Shown one piece after another: positions 16,331 through 27,344 of a stretch of DNA of 41,557 nucleotides. The notes under the pieces are model-generated. The model ran no database searches, had not been told where the DNA came from, and worked only from the letters and a program-made list of their open reading frames with translations. The stretch covers positions 1 to 41,557 of the forward strand of contig NZ_JAAGRY010000025.1 of the NCBI RefSeq assembly GCF_015707995.1. Reading direction: 5' to 3'. The stretch is from Microbacterium paulum (GTDB taxonomy: Bacteria > Actinomycetota > Actinomycetes > Actinomycetales > Microbacteriaceae). The translations under genes were made by a program, and so were the position numbers. The stretch's first letter is position 1, and each line of letters opens with the position of its first letter.

Positions 16331-17851
16331 ATGCGACACCGACGAATCCTGCACATCCTCGCGGGAATCGCCCTCCCCGTCGCGATGCTCCTGGCGCTGC
16401 TCGCGTGGGCGGGGTCGTCGCCTCCCGGGTCGAGCCCCGACGACGATTACCACATGGCGAGCATCTGGTGCGCGTCCGGAGACGTCGACGGCCGCTGCGA
16501 GCAGACGAGCTCCCCTGACCGGCGGGGACTACCCGCGGAATTGGTTAGGGCGTCAAGCTGCTTCGCGTTCCTGCCCGACCAGTCCGCGTCCTGCCCCGTA
16601 CCGCATGGCATGCGGTCCACAGATCGCGGCAACTGGGTGGGCCATGCGTATCCGCCGTACTTCTACGCAGTGATGAACGTCTTCGTGACGGATGACTTCG
16701 ACACGTCAATTCTCCTCATGCGAACATTCAATGCTGGCCTGTACGTCAGTGTTTTGACCGCGCTGTTCTTCCTGCTGCCGCGACGCAAGCGCCCGCTGGT
16801 CGTGTGGACCTCGCTCTTGACGATCGTGCCGCTGGGCACGTTCCTCATCCCGAGCGTCAACCCGAGCGGGTGGGCGATCCTGTCCGCGACGGGACTATGG
16901 CTCGCCGCGTGGGGATTCTTCCTCACGTCGGGGACACGCAAATGGCTGCTCGCGGGAATGGCGCTCCTCCTCCTCCTGATCGGCGCCGGTGCACGCGGGG
17001 ACGCCGCCGTTTACGGCGTGCTCGCCCTGCTCGCGGCATCCGTGCTGGGGTTCCGACGCGACCGCCGCTATCTCGTCGAGTTGCTCCTACCGCTGGGGCT
17101 GAGTATCGTCGCCGTCCAGATGTTCTTCAGCGTCGGCCAGTCGGCGATCATCTCGGGAGATACGGCCGTGGATGCCTCCATGCCCCTCTCGTCCCTCATC
17201 TTCACCAACCTCAAGCTCCTGCCTCAGCTGTGGATGGGAGCCTTCGGACTCTGGGGGCTCGGGTGGCTCGATACGACGATGCCGGGTCTGGTCTGGGGGA
17301 CGACGGTCGGCCTGTTCGCCGCGCTGTGTTTCTGGGGGCTGCGCCGCGGCGACTGGCGGAAGTTCCTCGCCCTCGCGGGCGTCGGGCTCGCCCTCATCGT
17401 CGTGCCGATGTACATCCTCGTCCACGACGGGATGATCGTCGGCTCGAACGTCCAGCCGCGCTACGTCTACCCGATGCTGATCATCTTCGGCGGCATCGCG
17501 CTGGTGGGCTTCGCCCGCTCGAGCCTCGGGCTCACGCGCGTGCAGCTGATCGTGGCGGGGGCGGCCCTTGCGCTCGCCAACGCGATTGCCCTCCACACCA
17601 ACATGCGGCGCTACATCACGGGCCTCGACGTCACGAACGTCAATCTGAACTGGCCGATCGATTGGTGGTGGAACATCCCGGTCTCGCCCATGGCGTGGTG
17701 GCTGCTCGGCTCGGCCGCCTTCGCCGCCGCGCTCGCGCTCGCGATCTGGTCGGCGGCGCGCCGCCCGGCGCTCGAGGAGGCCGTCTCCGAGCCCGTCGCG
17801 AACGACGCGGTTCAGGAGGAAGTGTCGCCCGCCGAGTCCTCGCGCGCCTGA
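16331..17851 (+). CDS. DUF2142-type polytopic membrane protein (GT-C-like)
   Basis: 506-residue membrane protein with about ten to twelve helices. After a first helix comes the outside loop PPGSSPDDDYHMASIWCASG, equivalent to the PPxxxxDExxH element seen in DUF2142 proteins and in the broken gene at 31515. Acidic residues there are where GT-C glycosyltransferases carry their catalytic Asp/Glu. The start is the ATG at 16331, ten bases after AGGAG. Near the C-terminus VQPRYVYPMLIIF matches the QGRYLLP-type motif of the family. It probably transfers a sugar from a polyprenyl-phosphate donor on the outer face, with the adjacent DPM1-like synthase (18195) as a natural partner. Its 3' end overlaps the DUF2304 gene by 40 bp, tail to tail. 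Confidence 0.7.
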   Translation: MRHRRILHILAGIALPVAMLLALLAWAGSSPPGSSPDDDYHMASIWCASGDVDGRCEQTSSPDRRGLPAELVRASSCFAFLPDQSASCPVPHGMRSTDRGNWVGHAYPPYFYAVMNVFVTDDFDTSILLMRTFNAGLYVSVLTALFFLLPRRKRPLVVWTSLLTIVPLGTFLIPSVNPSGWAILSATGLWLAAWGFFLTSGTRKWLLAGMALLLLLIGAGARGDAAVYGVLALLAASVLGFRRDRRYLVELLLPLGLSIVAVQMFFSVGQSAIISGDTAVDASMPLSSLIFTNLKLLPQLWMGAFGLWGLGWLDTTMPGLVWGTTVGLFAALCFWGLRRGDWRKFLALAGVGLALIVVPMYILVHDGMIVGSNVQPRYVYPMLIIFGGIALVGFARSSLGLTRVQLIVAGAALALANAIALHTNMRRYITGLDVTNVNLNWPIDWWWNIPVSPMAWWLLGSAAFAAALALAIWSAARRPALEEAVSEPVANDAVQEEVSPAESSRA

Positions 17852-18198
17852 CGCTGCTCGAGCTCGCTCGCGCGCAGTTCCAGCAGAGCGACCCGTTCGG
17901 CGAGCACGCGCGTCTCTGCCTCGAGGTTGGTCAGCTCCGCACTGTGCTGGATGCACACGAGGAAGAGCACGGCGATACTGATGAAGAAGATGAGGTTCGT
18001 CGGCAGCACGACACCGACGACGGAGGTCGCCCAGACGAGCAAGTCGGGGAACAAGCCGGCGATCAGGGCGAGCGAGGCAGCGACGAGCCACCAGATCGCG
18101 TGACGCTCCCGGAGTCGGCGGCGACGCAACAGCTCGACCACCACCCCGAAGGTGATGAGGGCCGCGACGACCCCGAGAATGTAGCCCGTGGGGGTCAC
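17812..18198 (-). CDS. DUF2304 small membrane protein
   Basis: 128-residue protein with three hydrophobic helices (GYILGVVAALITFGVVVEL, AIWWLVAASLALIAGLFPDLLVWATSVVG, LIFFISIAVLFLVCIQHSAEL). These are followed by a charged coiled-coil-like helix LEAETRVLAERVALLELRASELEQRQ. The layout is that of DUF2304 proteins, which commonly accompany DPM1-like synthases and are thought to anchor or assist them. The GTG start at 18198 overlaps the stop of the upstream GT2 (GTGA). The last 40 bp overlap the end of the convergent membrane gene. Confidence 0.82.
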   Translation of the reverse strand: MTPTGYILGVVAALITFGVVVELLRRRRLRERHAIWWLVAASLALIAGLFPDLLVWATSVVGVVLPTNLIFFISIAVLFLVCIQHSAELTNLEAETRVLAERVALLELRASELEQRQAREDSAGDTSS

Positions 18199-18926
18199 GC
18201 GGAGGCTCCCGCCATCGTGGGTACCGGGCGGACATAGGCGAAGCCGAGCGCGACGAACGCGCGGAGCAGATAGATCGCGGCGCGGACGGGATTGTGCGAC
18301 GGCTTGCCGCCGGCGCGCTCGCGCATCGCGACGGGGACCTGCGTGATGCGGCATCCCGCCCGCGCCGCGATCACGAGCGCCTCGACGGTGTCGCCGAGAT
18401 ACTCCGCCGGCATGTTCTCGGCGAACAGCGCCACCGCGCGCGGGCCGCAGGCCTTGAAACCGGAGGTCGCATCGGTCAGCTTGGACTTGGCCGAGCGGCT
18501 CAGGACGGCGGCGATCGTGCGCATCGCGAAGCGGCGCAGCCATTGCGCCCGGTAGTCGCCCTCGCCCGCGAAGCGCGCGCCGATGACCAGGTCGGCCTCG
18601 TCGAGTCGCTCGAGCATCCGCGGGACGGCGGCCGGATCGTGCTGACCATCGGCGTCGATCTGCACGACGACGTCGTAGCCGTTCTCGAGCGCGTACTTGA
18701 ACCCGAGGCGCATGGCACCGCCCACACCGAGATTGAACGGAAGCCGCGCGACGGTCGCGCCGGCAGCCGTCGCGACCGCGGAAGTCGAGTCTGTCGATCC
18801 GTCGTCCACGACGAGGCAGCGCACACCCGGCAGAGTCGCGCGCACTTCGTCGATGACGGCTGTGATCGCCTCTTCCTCGTTCAGCGCGGGCACCACGATC
18901 AGCACGCGGGAAGAGGTGGAAGCCAT
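18195..18926 (-). CDS. Polyprenyl-phosphate sugar synthase (DPM1-like GT2)
   Basis: 243-residue GT-A protein without membrane helices. Motifs run VLIVVPALNEEEAITAV, CLVVDDGSTDSTSAV, FNLGVGGAMRLGFKYAL, VVVQIDADGQHDPAAV (metal site) and TDATSGFKACGPRAV. This is the dolichol-phosphate mannose/polyprenyl-phosphate glucose synthase pattern. Together with the coupled DUF2304 protein it would make a lipid-linked monosaccharide used on the cell exterior. The opposite-facing DUF2142 protein at 16331 is a candidate user. Confidence 0.88.
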   Translation of the reverse strand: MASTSSRVLIVVPALNEEEAITAVIDEVRATLPGVRCLVVDDGSTDSTSAVATAAGATVARLPFNLGVGGAMRLGFKYALENGYDVVVQIDADGQHDPAAVPRMLERLDEADLVIGARFAGEGDYRAQWLRRFAMRTIAAVLSRSAKSKLTDATSGFKACGPRAVALFAENMPAEYLGDTVEALVIAARAGCRITQVPVAMRERAGGKPSHNPVRAAIYLLRAFVALGFAYVRPVPTMAGASA

Positions 18927-18966
18927 ACGTCGATTCTAGCTTTCGTCCCGCTCAGCACCCGAGCGC

Positions 18967-21121
<2,155 letters not shown>

Positions 21122-21122
<1 letters not shown>

Positions 21123-22219
21123 CAGGAGCCCGCTGCCGCGACGGTATTGACGGCGGTGACGACCCGCTGGAGGTCGGCGTCGGTCAGCGACGGGTGCACC
21201 GGCAGCGACACGACCTCGCGCGCGGCCCGCTCGGTCTCGGGCAGGTCCAGACCCGACGCGAACGGCGCGAGGGAGGCCAGGCGGTGGTTGGGGATCGGGT
21301 AGTAGACACCACTGCCCACCCCGTGCTCTTCGCGCAGCGCCGTGACGAAGCCGTCACGGTCCTCGGGGACACGGATCGTGTACTGGTGGTAGACGTGCAC
21401 CGCACCGGGAGCGACCGGCGGCGCGACGACCCCGCGCAGCTCGGCGTCCAGGAGCGCGGCGTTGTGCTGGCGCGTCTTCGTCCATCCGTCGACCCTGGTC
21501 AGCTGCACGCGGCCGATCGCGGCGTGGATGTCGGTCATGCGGGCGTTGAAGCCGACGACCTCGTTCTCGTACTGGCGCTCCATGCCCTGATTACGCAGAA
21601 GCCGGGAGCGGCGGAGGATGTCGGCATCCTCCGCCGTGATCATCCCGCCCTCGCCGCTGGTCATGTTCTTCGTCGGATACAGGGAGAACATGGCGAACGC
21701 GCCGAATGCTCCGACCGGGCGCCCGTCGAGACTCGCACCGTGCGCCTGGGCGGCGTCCTCGTATATCTGCAGCCCGTGGGCGTCCGCGAGCGCGAGGAGC
21801 TCTCGCATGGCCGCCGGGTGACCGTACAGGTGCACGGGCATGATGCCCTTCGTGCGGGGCGTGATGGCGTCTTCGACCGCGGCGGGGTCCAGCGTGAAGC
21901 TGTCGGCCGAGATGTCGGCGAACACCGGCGTCGCCCCCGTCAGCGCGACGGAGTTGCCGGTGGCCGCGAACGTGAAGGAAGGGACGATGACTTCGTCGCC
22001 CACGCCGACTCCCGAAGCCAGCAAACCCAGGTGGAGTCCGGCAGTCCCCGAGTTGACGGCGACGGCCGAGCGGCCGGGGACGAAGTGGGCGGCGAACTCG
22101 GCTTCGAAGGCGGCGACCTCGGGCCCCTGCGCGACCATGCCGGAGCGCAGAACCCGGTCGACGGCTTCGCGCTCCTCGTCGCCGATGATCGGCTTTGCCG
22201 CGGGAATGAAATCGGTCAT
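21122..22219 (-). CDS. DegT/DnrJ/StrS aminotransferase (WbpE/GnnB-like)
   Basis: 365-residue PLP sugar aminotransferase. The Schiff-base Lys184 lies in FSLYPTKNMTSGEGGMIT. VNSGTAGLHLGLLA binds the cofactor phosphate near residue 56, and YEDAAQAHGAS supplies the PLP-stacking region. Unlike the ColD-like protein at 9537 the Lys is intact, so it should transaminate the 3-keto sugar made by the neighbouring dehydrogenase. ATGA overlaps at both ends couple it to the acetyltransferase upstream and the dehydrogenase downstream. Confidence 0.92.
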
Positions 22220-22833
22220 CTCTCCACCTTCGTCAACGTCTCGCCGTCCTGGATGTATGTCTCGTCCGTCTTCGGACACCGCCAGAGCCCGTCGCCCGCG
22301 TCGCGGAGCGGAACCCCGGCGGCGCCGACCCAGCCGATCCGGCGGGCGGGAACGCCTGCCACGAGGGCGTGCGCAGGGACGTCCTTGACCACGACGGCGC
22401 CGGCGGCAACCGTCGCCCACGCGCCGATCTCGACGGGGGCGACGCACGTCGCCCGTGCGCCGATCGAGGCACCGTGCCGGATCGTGACGCCGACCGGGGT
22501 CCAGTCGTCGGCGCTCTTGGGGGTCAGATCAGGATTGACGGCGCGGGGATGCATGTCGTTGGTGAGGACGGCGGCGGGTCCGATGAACACGCCGTCCTCG
22601 AGGACGGCCGGCTCGTAGACCAGCGCGTAGTTCTGGATCTTGCAGTTGTCGCCCACGATGACGCCGGCATCGATGTAGGCGCCGCGTCCGACGATGCAGC
22701 AGCGTCCGATTCGCGCCGACTCACGTACCTGCGCGAGATGCCAGACCCGAGTGCCGTCCGCGATGACGGCACCGGGATCCACATCGGCGCTCGCACTGAC
22801 ACGGACATCGGGGTCGAGTGATGCTGCTGACAC
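22216..22833 (-). CDS. UDP-3-amino-sugar N-acetyltransferase, left-handed beta-helix (WbpD/WlbB-like)
   Basis: About 205 residues. Hexapeptide-repeat strands begin at DGTRVWHLAQVRESARIG and continue through IVGDNCKIQNYALVYEPAVLEDGVFIGPAAVLTNDMHPRAV. That block, with Asn and His, is the acetyl-CoA/UDP-sugar site of WbpD-type enzymes. The helix ends KDVPAHALVAGVPARRIGWVG, and a short C-terminal extension follows. It would acetylate the 3-amino group installed by the coupled aminotransferase. Start choice is uncertain: the GTG at 22833 follows GGTAGA, while an in-frame GTG at 22869 would add twelve residues outside the family alignment. Confidence 0.88.
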   Translation of the reverse strand: MSAASLDPDVRVSASADVDPGAVIADGTRVWHLAQVRESARIGRCCIVGRGAYIDAGVIVGDNCKIQNYALVYEPAVLEDGVFIGPAAVLTNDMHPRAVNPDLTPKSADDWTPVGVTIRHGASIGARATCVAPVEIGAWATVAAGAVVVKDVPAHALVAGVPARRIGWVGAAGVPLRDAGDGLWRCPKTDETYIQDGETLTKVER

Positions 22834-22882
22834 GATTACTGAGTCTACCGGGCACCGCTCTGCCGACACGGGCGCACAGCCG

Positions 22883-23779
22883 TCAAAAGTGCAGTTCGCG
22901 GGCGGGGTAGCGAAGCCCCGCGCCCACCCCGCGGGCAGCAGCGGTGATCTTCGACCACTTGGCCGGTTCGGCGAGCAGGAGCTTCGTCCAGGCCTTGGCC
23001 GTGAACCACAGATCCTCCCAAAACCACCGGCCGAATCCGTATCGGCGGATGATGATGATCCGGTTGCGCGCGGCGTGGAAGTGCCGCACCGGGGAGTAAT
23101 TCGCCAGATACGCGCGCCGACCGAAGACCCGGATGGGATCGGAGTCGCCGAACCGGTGGTCGAGCAGCGTGTCGTGGACCTTCAGGTTGCGGAAGCCGTA
23201 CTTGCGCGCACGGAGACTGATCTCATGGTCGACGTAGTCGATGAACAAAGGCTCGTCGTGCAGACCCACGGTATCGACGAGTCCCCGGGAGAAAAGCGAC
23301 CCGGAACTGATCAACACGTCCACCTCGCGCGGCCCCTCGCCTTGCTCGCGCGCGTACACGATCCCCGTCGCGTGGGACCGGAGCGCCGGCGCGACGATTC
23401 CGACCCGCACGCCCGCGGCCGCACGGGCCGCCAGCAAGCGCGCGAGCGAGCCGTCCGTGACGGTGCTGTCCTGGTCGAAGATCCAGACGAAGTCGAATCC
23501 GGCGTCCAGCGCGGCGCGCATGCCAGAGTTGAAACCCGCAGCGACGCCCACGTTGCCCCCCTGCGGCAGGATGCTCACGCGCTCCTCGGCACGCAGGGTC
23601 GCGATGATGCGTTCGGCATCCGCGTCGGTTTTCTCGCCGGGGCCCTCCGGGGAGTTGTCGACCACGTAGACGCGGGCGACCTGCCGGAGGAGGGCGCGTA
23701 CGTTGTCGACGATCGAAGGCTCCGGACGGTAGGCCAGCACGACACCGGCGACACGCTGATCCTGTCCGTCGGCGCTCAT
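22883..23779 (-). CDS. Glycosyltransferase family 2, rhamnosyltransferase (RfbF)-like
   Basis: 298-residue GT-A enzyme. Blocks are VAGVVLAYRPEPSIVDNVRALL, VYVVDNSPEGPG, GGNVGVAAGFNSGMRAAL, the metal site WIFDQDSTVTDG, ISSGSLFSRGLVDTVG and DYVDHEISLRARKYG. This run (VVDNS, GNxGVAxGxNxG, FDQDS, DxVDxE) is characteristic of the dTDP-rhamnosyl transferase family RfbF/RgpA-B. dTDP-L-rhamnose would come from rmlA/B/CD at 37.6-41.0 kb. Its ATG overlaps the gtrA stop. Confidence 0.85.
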   Translation of the reverse strand: MSADGQDQRVAGVVLAYRPEPSIVDNVRALLRQVARVYVVDNSPEGPGEKTDADAERIIATLRAEERVSILPQGGNVGVAAGFNSGMRAALDAGFDFVWIFDQDSTVTDGSLARLLAARAAAGVRVGIVAPALRSHATGIVYAREQGEGPREVDVLISSGSLFSRGLVDTVGLHDEPLFIDYVDHEISLRARKYGFRNLKVHDTLLDHRFGDSDPIRVFGRRAYLANYSPVRHFHAARNRIIIIRRYGFGRWFWEDLWFTAKAWTKLLLAEPAKWSKITAAARGVGAGLRYPARELHF

Positions 23780-24261
23780 GCCGCCCGCTCGGAGGCTACG
23801 ACCGCCGGGGACACCGGCTCCTTCGCCTCGGGGAAGACCCAGCGGTCATAAGTGAAGTAGCGGAAGAGCGTCGCGAGGGCCTGCCCGATGAGCGTGCCCG
23901 ACACGTTGTCCGCCACGATGCCCTCGAGGCCCAGGACGTAGCGCGAGAAGGCCAAGCAGCCGAGCTGGATGCCGATCGCGACGACGTTGAGCAGCACGAA
24001 CAGGACGTAGCGCGAGAACCGGCGCTCGATGTGCCGCGAGCCGAAGGTCCAATACCGGTTGCCGACGTAAGTGAATACCGTCGCGAGCAGGATCGCGATC
24101 GTCTTCGCCACGAGCGGCGCGTCGTACAGCGGTCCGTGCCCCGTGAACCCGAATGCCAGGAGGTTGAAGACGCCGGCGTCGACGACGAACGCGATCCCTC
24201 CGACGACGAGGAACGCGCCGCCGCGCCGGAGATGACCGAGGCGGCCGGTACTATCGGACAT
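23776..24261 (-). CDS. gtrA: GtrA-family membrane protein (putative lipid-sugar flippase)
   Basis: 161-residue protein with four membrane helices and the GtrA pattern: FLVVGGIAFVVDAGVFNLL, then AKTIAILLATVFTYVGNRYWTFGSRH, helix three, and GQALATLFRYFTYDRWVFPEAKE. The N-R-x-W-x-F and R-Y-x-x-x-x-W-V-F signatures are clear. GtrA proteins are thought to flip polyprenyl-phosphate-sugars made by GtrB. A GtrB-like gene (24365) and a large GT-C-like gene (25318) diverge from it. GAGGAG lies five bases upstream of the ATG. Confidence 0.93.
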   Translation of the reverse strand: MSDSTGRLGHLRRGGAFLVVGGIAFVVDAGVFNLLAFGFTGHGPLYDAPLVAKTIAILLATVFTYVGNRYWTFGSRHIERRFSRYVLFVLLNVVAIGIQLGCLAFSRYVLGLEGIVADNVSGTLIGQALATLFRYFTYDRWVFPEAKEPVSPAVVASERAA

Positions 24262-24364
24262 TCGACTCCTCTGATCCCGGAAACGGCTCGACCCGCCATG
24301 ATACCTTGGGAGCCGCCTCGAAGACTGGTGTGCTCGGACGAGGCCCGTCCATAAAGGAGCCCCC
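24262..24364. promoter_or_regulatory. Divergent promoter region gtrA / gtrB-like
   Basis: This 103-bp gap has strong ribosome sites on both sides: GAGGAG before the gtrA ATG, and AAGGAG (24354-24359) five bases before the TTG at 24365. Opposing -10-like boxes overlap at about 24299-24307 (TATCAT on minus, TACCTT on plus). The two directions may therefore compete or share control. -35 boxes are unclear. Confidence 0.4.
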
Positions 24365-25303
24365 TTGTCATCATCGGCGCCCATGATCGCTGCGATCGTT
24401 CCCTGTCACAACGAGGAACTCGCGATCGGCACCGTCGTCGCCGATCTGCGCGCAGCGGTCCCCGAGATGACGGTCTACGTGTACGACAATGCGAGCTCCG
24501 ACCGTACCGTCGAGGTCGCCCGCGCAGCGGGGGCCGAGATCCGCCACGAGTACGCGAAGGGCAAGGGCAACGTCGTGCGCCGCGCCTTCGCCGACGTCGA
24601 GGCCGACATCTACGTGCTGATCGACGGCGACGACACCTACGCGACGGCGGACCTCCCCGCCATGATCGCGGAACTGCGCGAAGGTCCGTACGACCATGTG
24701 CTGGGCGTGCGCCGCGAGACCGAGGTCGGCAGCGCGTACCGCGCCGGGCATGAACTGGGAAACCGCGGCTTCAATTGGTTCGTCAGCAGCGTGTTCAAGT
24801 CACCCGTCAGCGACATGCTGAGCGGATACCGCGTGTTCTCGCGCCGATTCGTCAAGAGCTTCCCCGCACTCTCGCGCGAGTTCGAGATCGAAACCGAGCT
24901 CACCGTCCACGCGATGAGCCTGCGGGTCCCCCAGGTGGAGGTGCCGGTCGGCTTCAAGGACCGTCCGGCGGGCAGCGAGAGCAAGCTGCGCACCTATCAC
25001 GACGGCTTCCGCATCCTCTCGCTGATCCTCGGGCTGATCCGGCATGAGCGGCCGATGATGTTCTACGGTGTAATCGGAGCCGTCCTGGCCCTGATCGGCG
25101 TGCTGTTGGGTGTCCCCGTCATCGTCGACTTCCTCGACACGGGACTGGTGCCGCGCCTTCCTACCGCCGTGCTGGCCGTCGGCGTGGTATTGGTGGCCTT
25201 CCTGGCCTGGATGATCGGGCTTATCCTCGACGGCGTCCTGAAGTCGCGCCGCGAGATCAGCCGGCTCAACTACCTGACCTACCCCGCGCCGCCGACGGCG
25301 TGA
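24365..25303 (+). CDS. gtrB: GtrB-like polyprenyl-phosphate sugar synthase (GT2 with two C-terminal helices)
   Basis: 312 residues. The GT-A domain (IAAIVPCHNEELAIGTVV, VYVYDNASSDRTVEVA, GKGNVVRRAFADV, YVLIDGDDTYATAD) is followed by SDMLSGYRVFSRRFV and two C-terminal membrane helices, near residues 235-260 and 267-290. That is the build of GtrB-type synthases that make polyprenyl-phosphate-glucose or a related lipid-sugar. I chose the TTG at 24365 because AAGGAG is five bases upstream; the next ATG (24383) is 23 bases from that site. GtrA sits divergently, and the downstream membrane protein overlaps or nearly abuts this gene. Confidence 0.87.
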   Translation: MSSSAPMIAAIVPCHNEELAIGTVVADLRAAVPEMTVYVYDNASSDRTVEVARAAGAEIRHEYAKGKGNVVRRAFADVEADIYVLIDGDDTYATADLPAMIAELREGPYDHVLGVRRETEVGSAYRAGHELGNRGFNWFVSSVFKSPVSDMLSGYRVFSRRFVKSFPALSREFEIETELTVHAMSLRVPQVEVPVGFKDRPAGSESKLRTYHDGFRILSLILGLIRHERPMMFYGVIGAVLALIGVLLGVPVIVDFLDTGLVPRLPTAVLAVGVVLVAFLAWMIGLILDGVLKSRREISRLNYLTYPAPPTA

Positions 25304-25317
25304 GAGGACCGCGAACC

Positions 25318-27291
25318 GTGAGCGAGCGCAGCACCGCGGGCGACGAGCGCGAGAAGACACTCTGGTTGGGCCTCACCGAACGGTGGGTGCGCTGGCAACC
25401 GCGCGCCGTGTTCGTCATCCCGGTGGTCGTGTACCTCCTCCTCGTCCTGTTCGGCGTCACGAACTCCAACATCGGCATCGACAGCCTGCGGCAGGATCCC
25501 GCCGACCCGCACGGCCTCCAGATCGGTACGTCGCAGGCCGTGCGCGGCGACGAGTACGGCACCGAGTCGCCCATCTGGCTGGGGGAACTCGCCCGCGGCG
25601 GGCAGGACGCGGTCACGCCGTTGACGGTGTCGAACGACTTCTTCGCCCAGCTCCCCGACGGTCCCGTGTCGGCGGTGGTCTTCTTCGACGGAACCGCACT
25701 CACACTGGGGCAATGGATCCCGCATGAGATGCTCTTCGCCGCGAAGTGGTGGCTGCCGACACTGCTGCTGTTCCTCGGCCTGCCGGTGTGGTTCCGCCAG
25801 CTCACCGGCAGACTGCGCTGGGGGTACCTCGCCGCGTTCTTGACGGTCGTCGCGCCGGCGAGCATGTGGTGGTCGGGACGCCCCGTCAACACGCTCGGCT
25901 TCGTCGCCGCCGGCTGTGCTCTGGCGATCTACGGCGCACGCCGGATCGAGCGCCGCTCGTGGGCGGTGGGAATCGTCGCGATCCTGGGATCGGGCATCCT
26001 GCTGGCACGCTTCCCCACCTACTACCAACCTCTTGCGATCGTCGTCGGCATTCCGCTGATCCTCGCGACGGCCACCTATCTGCTGTGGCGTCCCGTGCCG
26101 CTGCGCCGATCTCTGCTGAGCCTGGCGCTGATCGCCGTCTCGGGGGCTGCGTGGACGGGCCTCATCTTCTGGGAGAACCGCGACGCGATCGCCGCGGGCC
26201 TGGCGACCGTGTATCCCGGGTTCCGCACGAGCACGGGCGAATCGATGGACATCGGGCTCGTCTTCGGCGCGCCGAGCCTCGGCTTCCTCAAACTCGTGCA
26301 GGGCTCGGCGACGCTGCCGGCCTCCGAGTTCGTCACCTCGTTCACCGTGCTGCTGCTCGTGCTCGCGATGCTGTTCGCCGCGGCACGCTGGCGCGGCGAG
26401 CGCGCGACCGCGGCCGCGCTCATCCCCATCGTCGGCCTCGCCGTCTTCTGGCTCAGCTGGGCGACGCTCAACTGGGGAACGCTCGGCAGCCTTATCCCGC
26501 TCGTCAACCGCGTGCCGAACTCGCGCGCCGCCCAGGGCGTGGGGTACCTCGCCGTGATCGCCTTCTGCCTCTTCATGTCGCAGTGGCGCCCGAAACGGCG
26601 GATCGCGACGGCCGGCATGGCCGGAGCGCTCACCCTTTTCGTGACCGGATACGCCGGGTCGCAGCTCCAGGACAGCGCCCTCCCGGGCCTGACGGTGTGG
26701 ATGGTGTGGCTCAGCGCCGCCCTCGCGGGCGCCGTCGTCTTCGTCGTCGTCCAGTGGACCGACCGCTGGTGGTCCCTCCTGGTCGCCGCCGTCGCCGCGG
26801 CGTCGCTGACCTTCACTGCTTCGCCCATCCTGTTCGGCCTGGGAGATCTCCGGGCGAGTGAGACGGCCCACCAGTTCATGGCGTGGGGGGAACAGGCACG
26901 CGCCGATGGCACCGTGTGGGCGACGGACTCGCAGTCGCTGGACTCCCTGCTCACCGCGACGGGAACGCCGTCGCTGAGCGTGCGCCAGCAGGTCGGCCCT
27001 GACATGGATGCTTGGCGCCGCCTCGATCCCGACGCCGACGGAGCTGGCTGGTGGAACCGCGGTGGACTGCACATAACCTTCGACTGGACCGACGACGACG
27101 AAGTGACCATCACACAGCCCGTCGCCGACGTCGTCATCCTGCACGGTTCGCCATGCGCCGTCGCCGAGGCCGTGCCCGAACTCACGCACATCGCGTCCAG
27201 CCACGATCTGAGCGCACCCTGCCTGACCGGCGCGGGCACCGTCCAGTGGTCGGGCGAGACCTTCCACGTCTACGACGTCGCTGCGCCCTGA
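25318..27291 (+). CDS. Large GT-C-like membrane glycosyltransferase candidate (GtrC role)
   Basis: 657 residues with an N-terminal helix, an outside loop, about ten to twelve further helices, and a soluble C-terminal domain of about 130 residues. The first loop holds QAVRGDEYGTESPIWLGELARG; an Asp-Glu pair in this loop is the catalytic feature of GT-C enzymes. I recognise no named family with certainty. Its place directly after the GtrB-like gene, with GtrA divergent, matches the third, serotype-specific member of gtrABC modules. The GTG at 25318 has AGAGGA nine bases upstream. An in-frame GTG at 25300 overlapping the previous stop is the alternative start. Confidence 0.72.
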   Translation: MSERSTAGDEREKTLWLGLTERWVRWQPRAVFVIPVVVYLLLVLFGVTNSNIGIDSLRQDPADPHGLQIGTSQAVRGDEYGTESPIWLGELARGGQDAVTPLTVSNDFFAQLPDGPVSAVVFFDGTALTLGQWIPHEMLFAAKWWLPTLLLFLGLPVWFRQLTGRLRWGYLAAFLTVVAPASMWWSGRPVNTLGFVAAGCALAIYGARRIERRSWAVGIVAILGSGILLARFPTYYQPLAIVVGIPLILATATYLLWRPVPLRRSLLSLALIAVSGAAWTGLIFWENRDAIAAGLATVYPGFRTSTGESMDIGLVFGAPSLGFLKLVQGSATLPASEFVTSFTVLLLVLAMLFAAARWRGERATAAALIPIVGLAVFWLSWATLNWGTLGSLIPLVNRVPNSRAAQGVGYLAVIAFCLFMSQWRPKRRIATAGMAGALTLFVTGYAGSQLQDSALPGLTVWMVWLSAALAGAVVFVVVQWTDRWWSLLVAAVAAASLTFTASPILFGLGDLRASETAHQFMAWGEQARADGTVWATDSQSLDSLLTATGTPSLSVRQQVGPDMDAWRRLDPDADGAGWWNRGGLHITFDWTDDDEVTITQPVADVVILHGSPCAVAEAVPELTHIASSHDLSAPCLTGAGTVQWSGETFHVYDVAAP

Positions 27292-27344
27292 CCGAAGATC
27301 GATCGCGGAGAGCTCAAGCCCACGGCGCAGAGCACTCAGAACAG

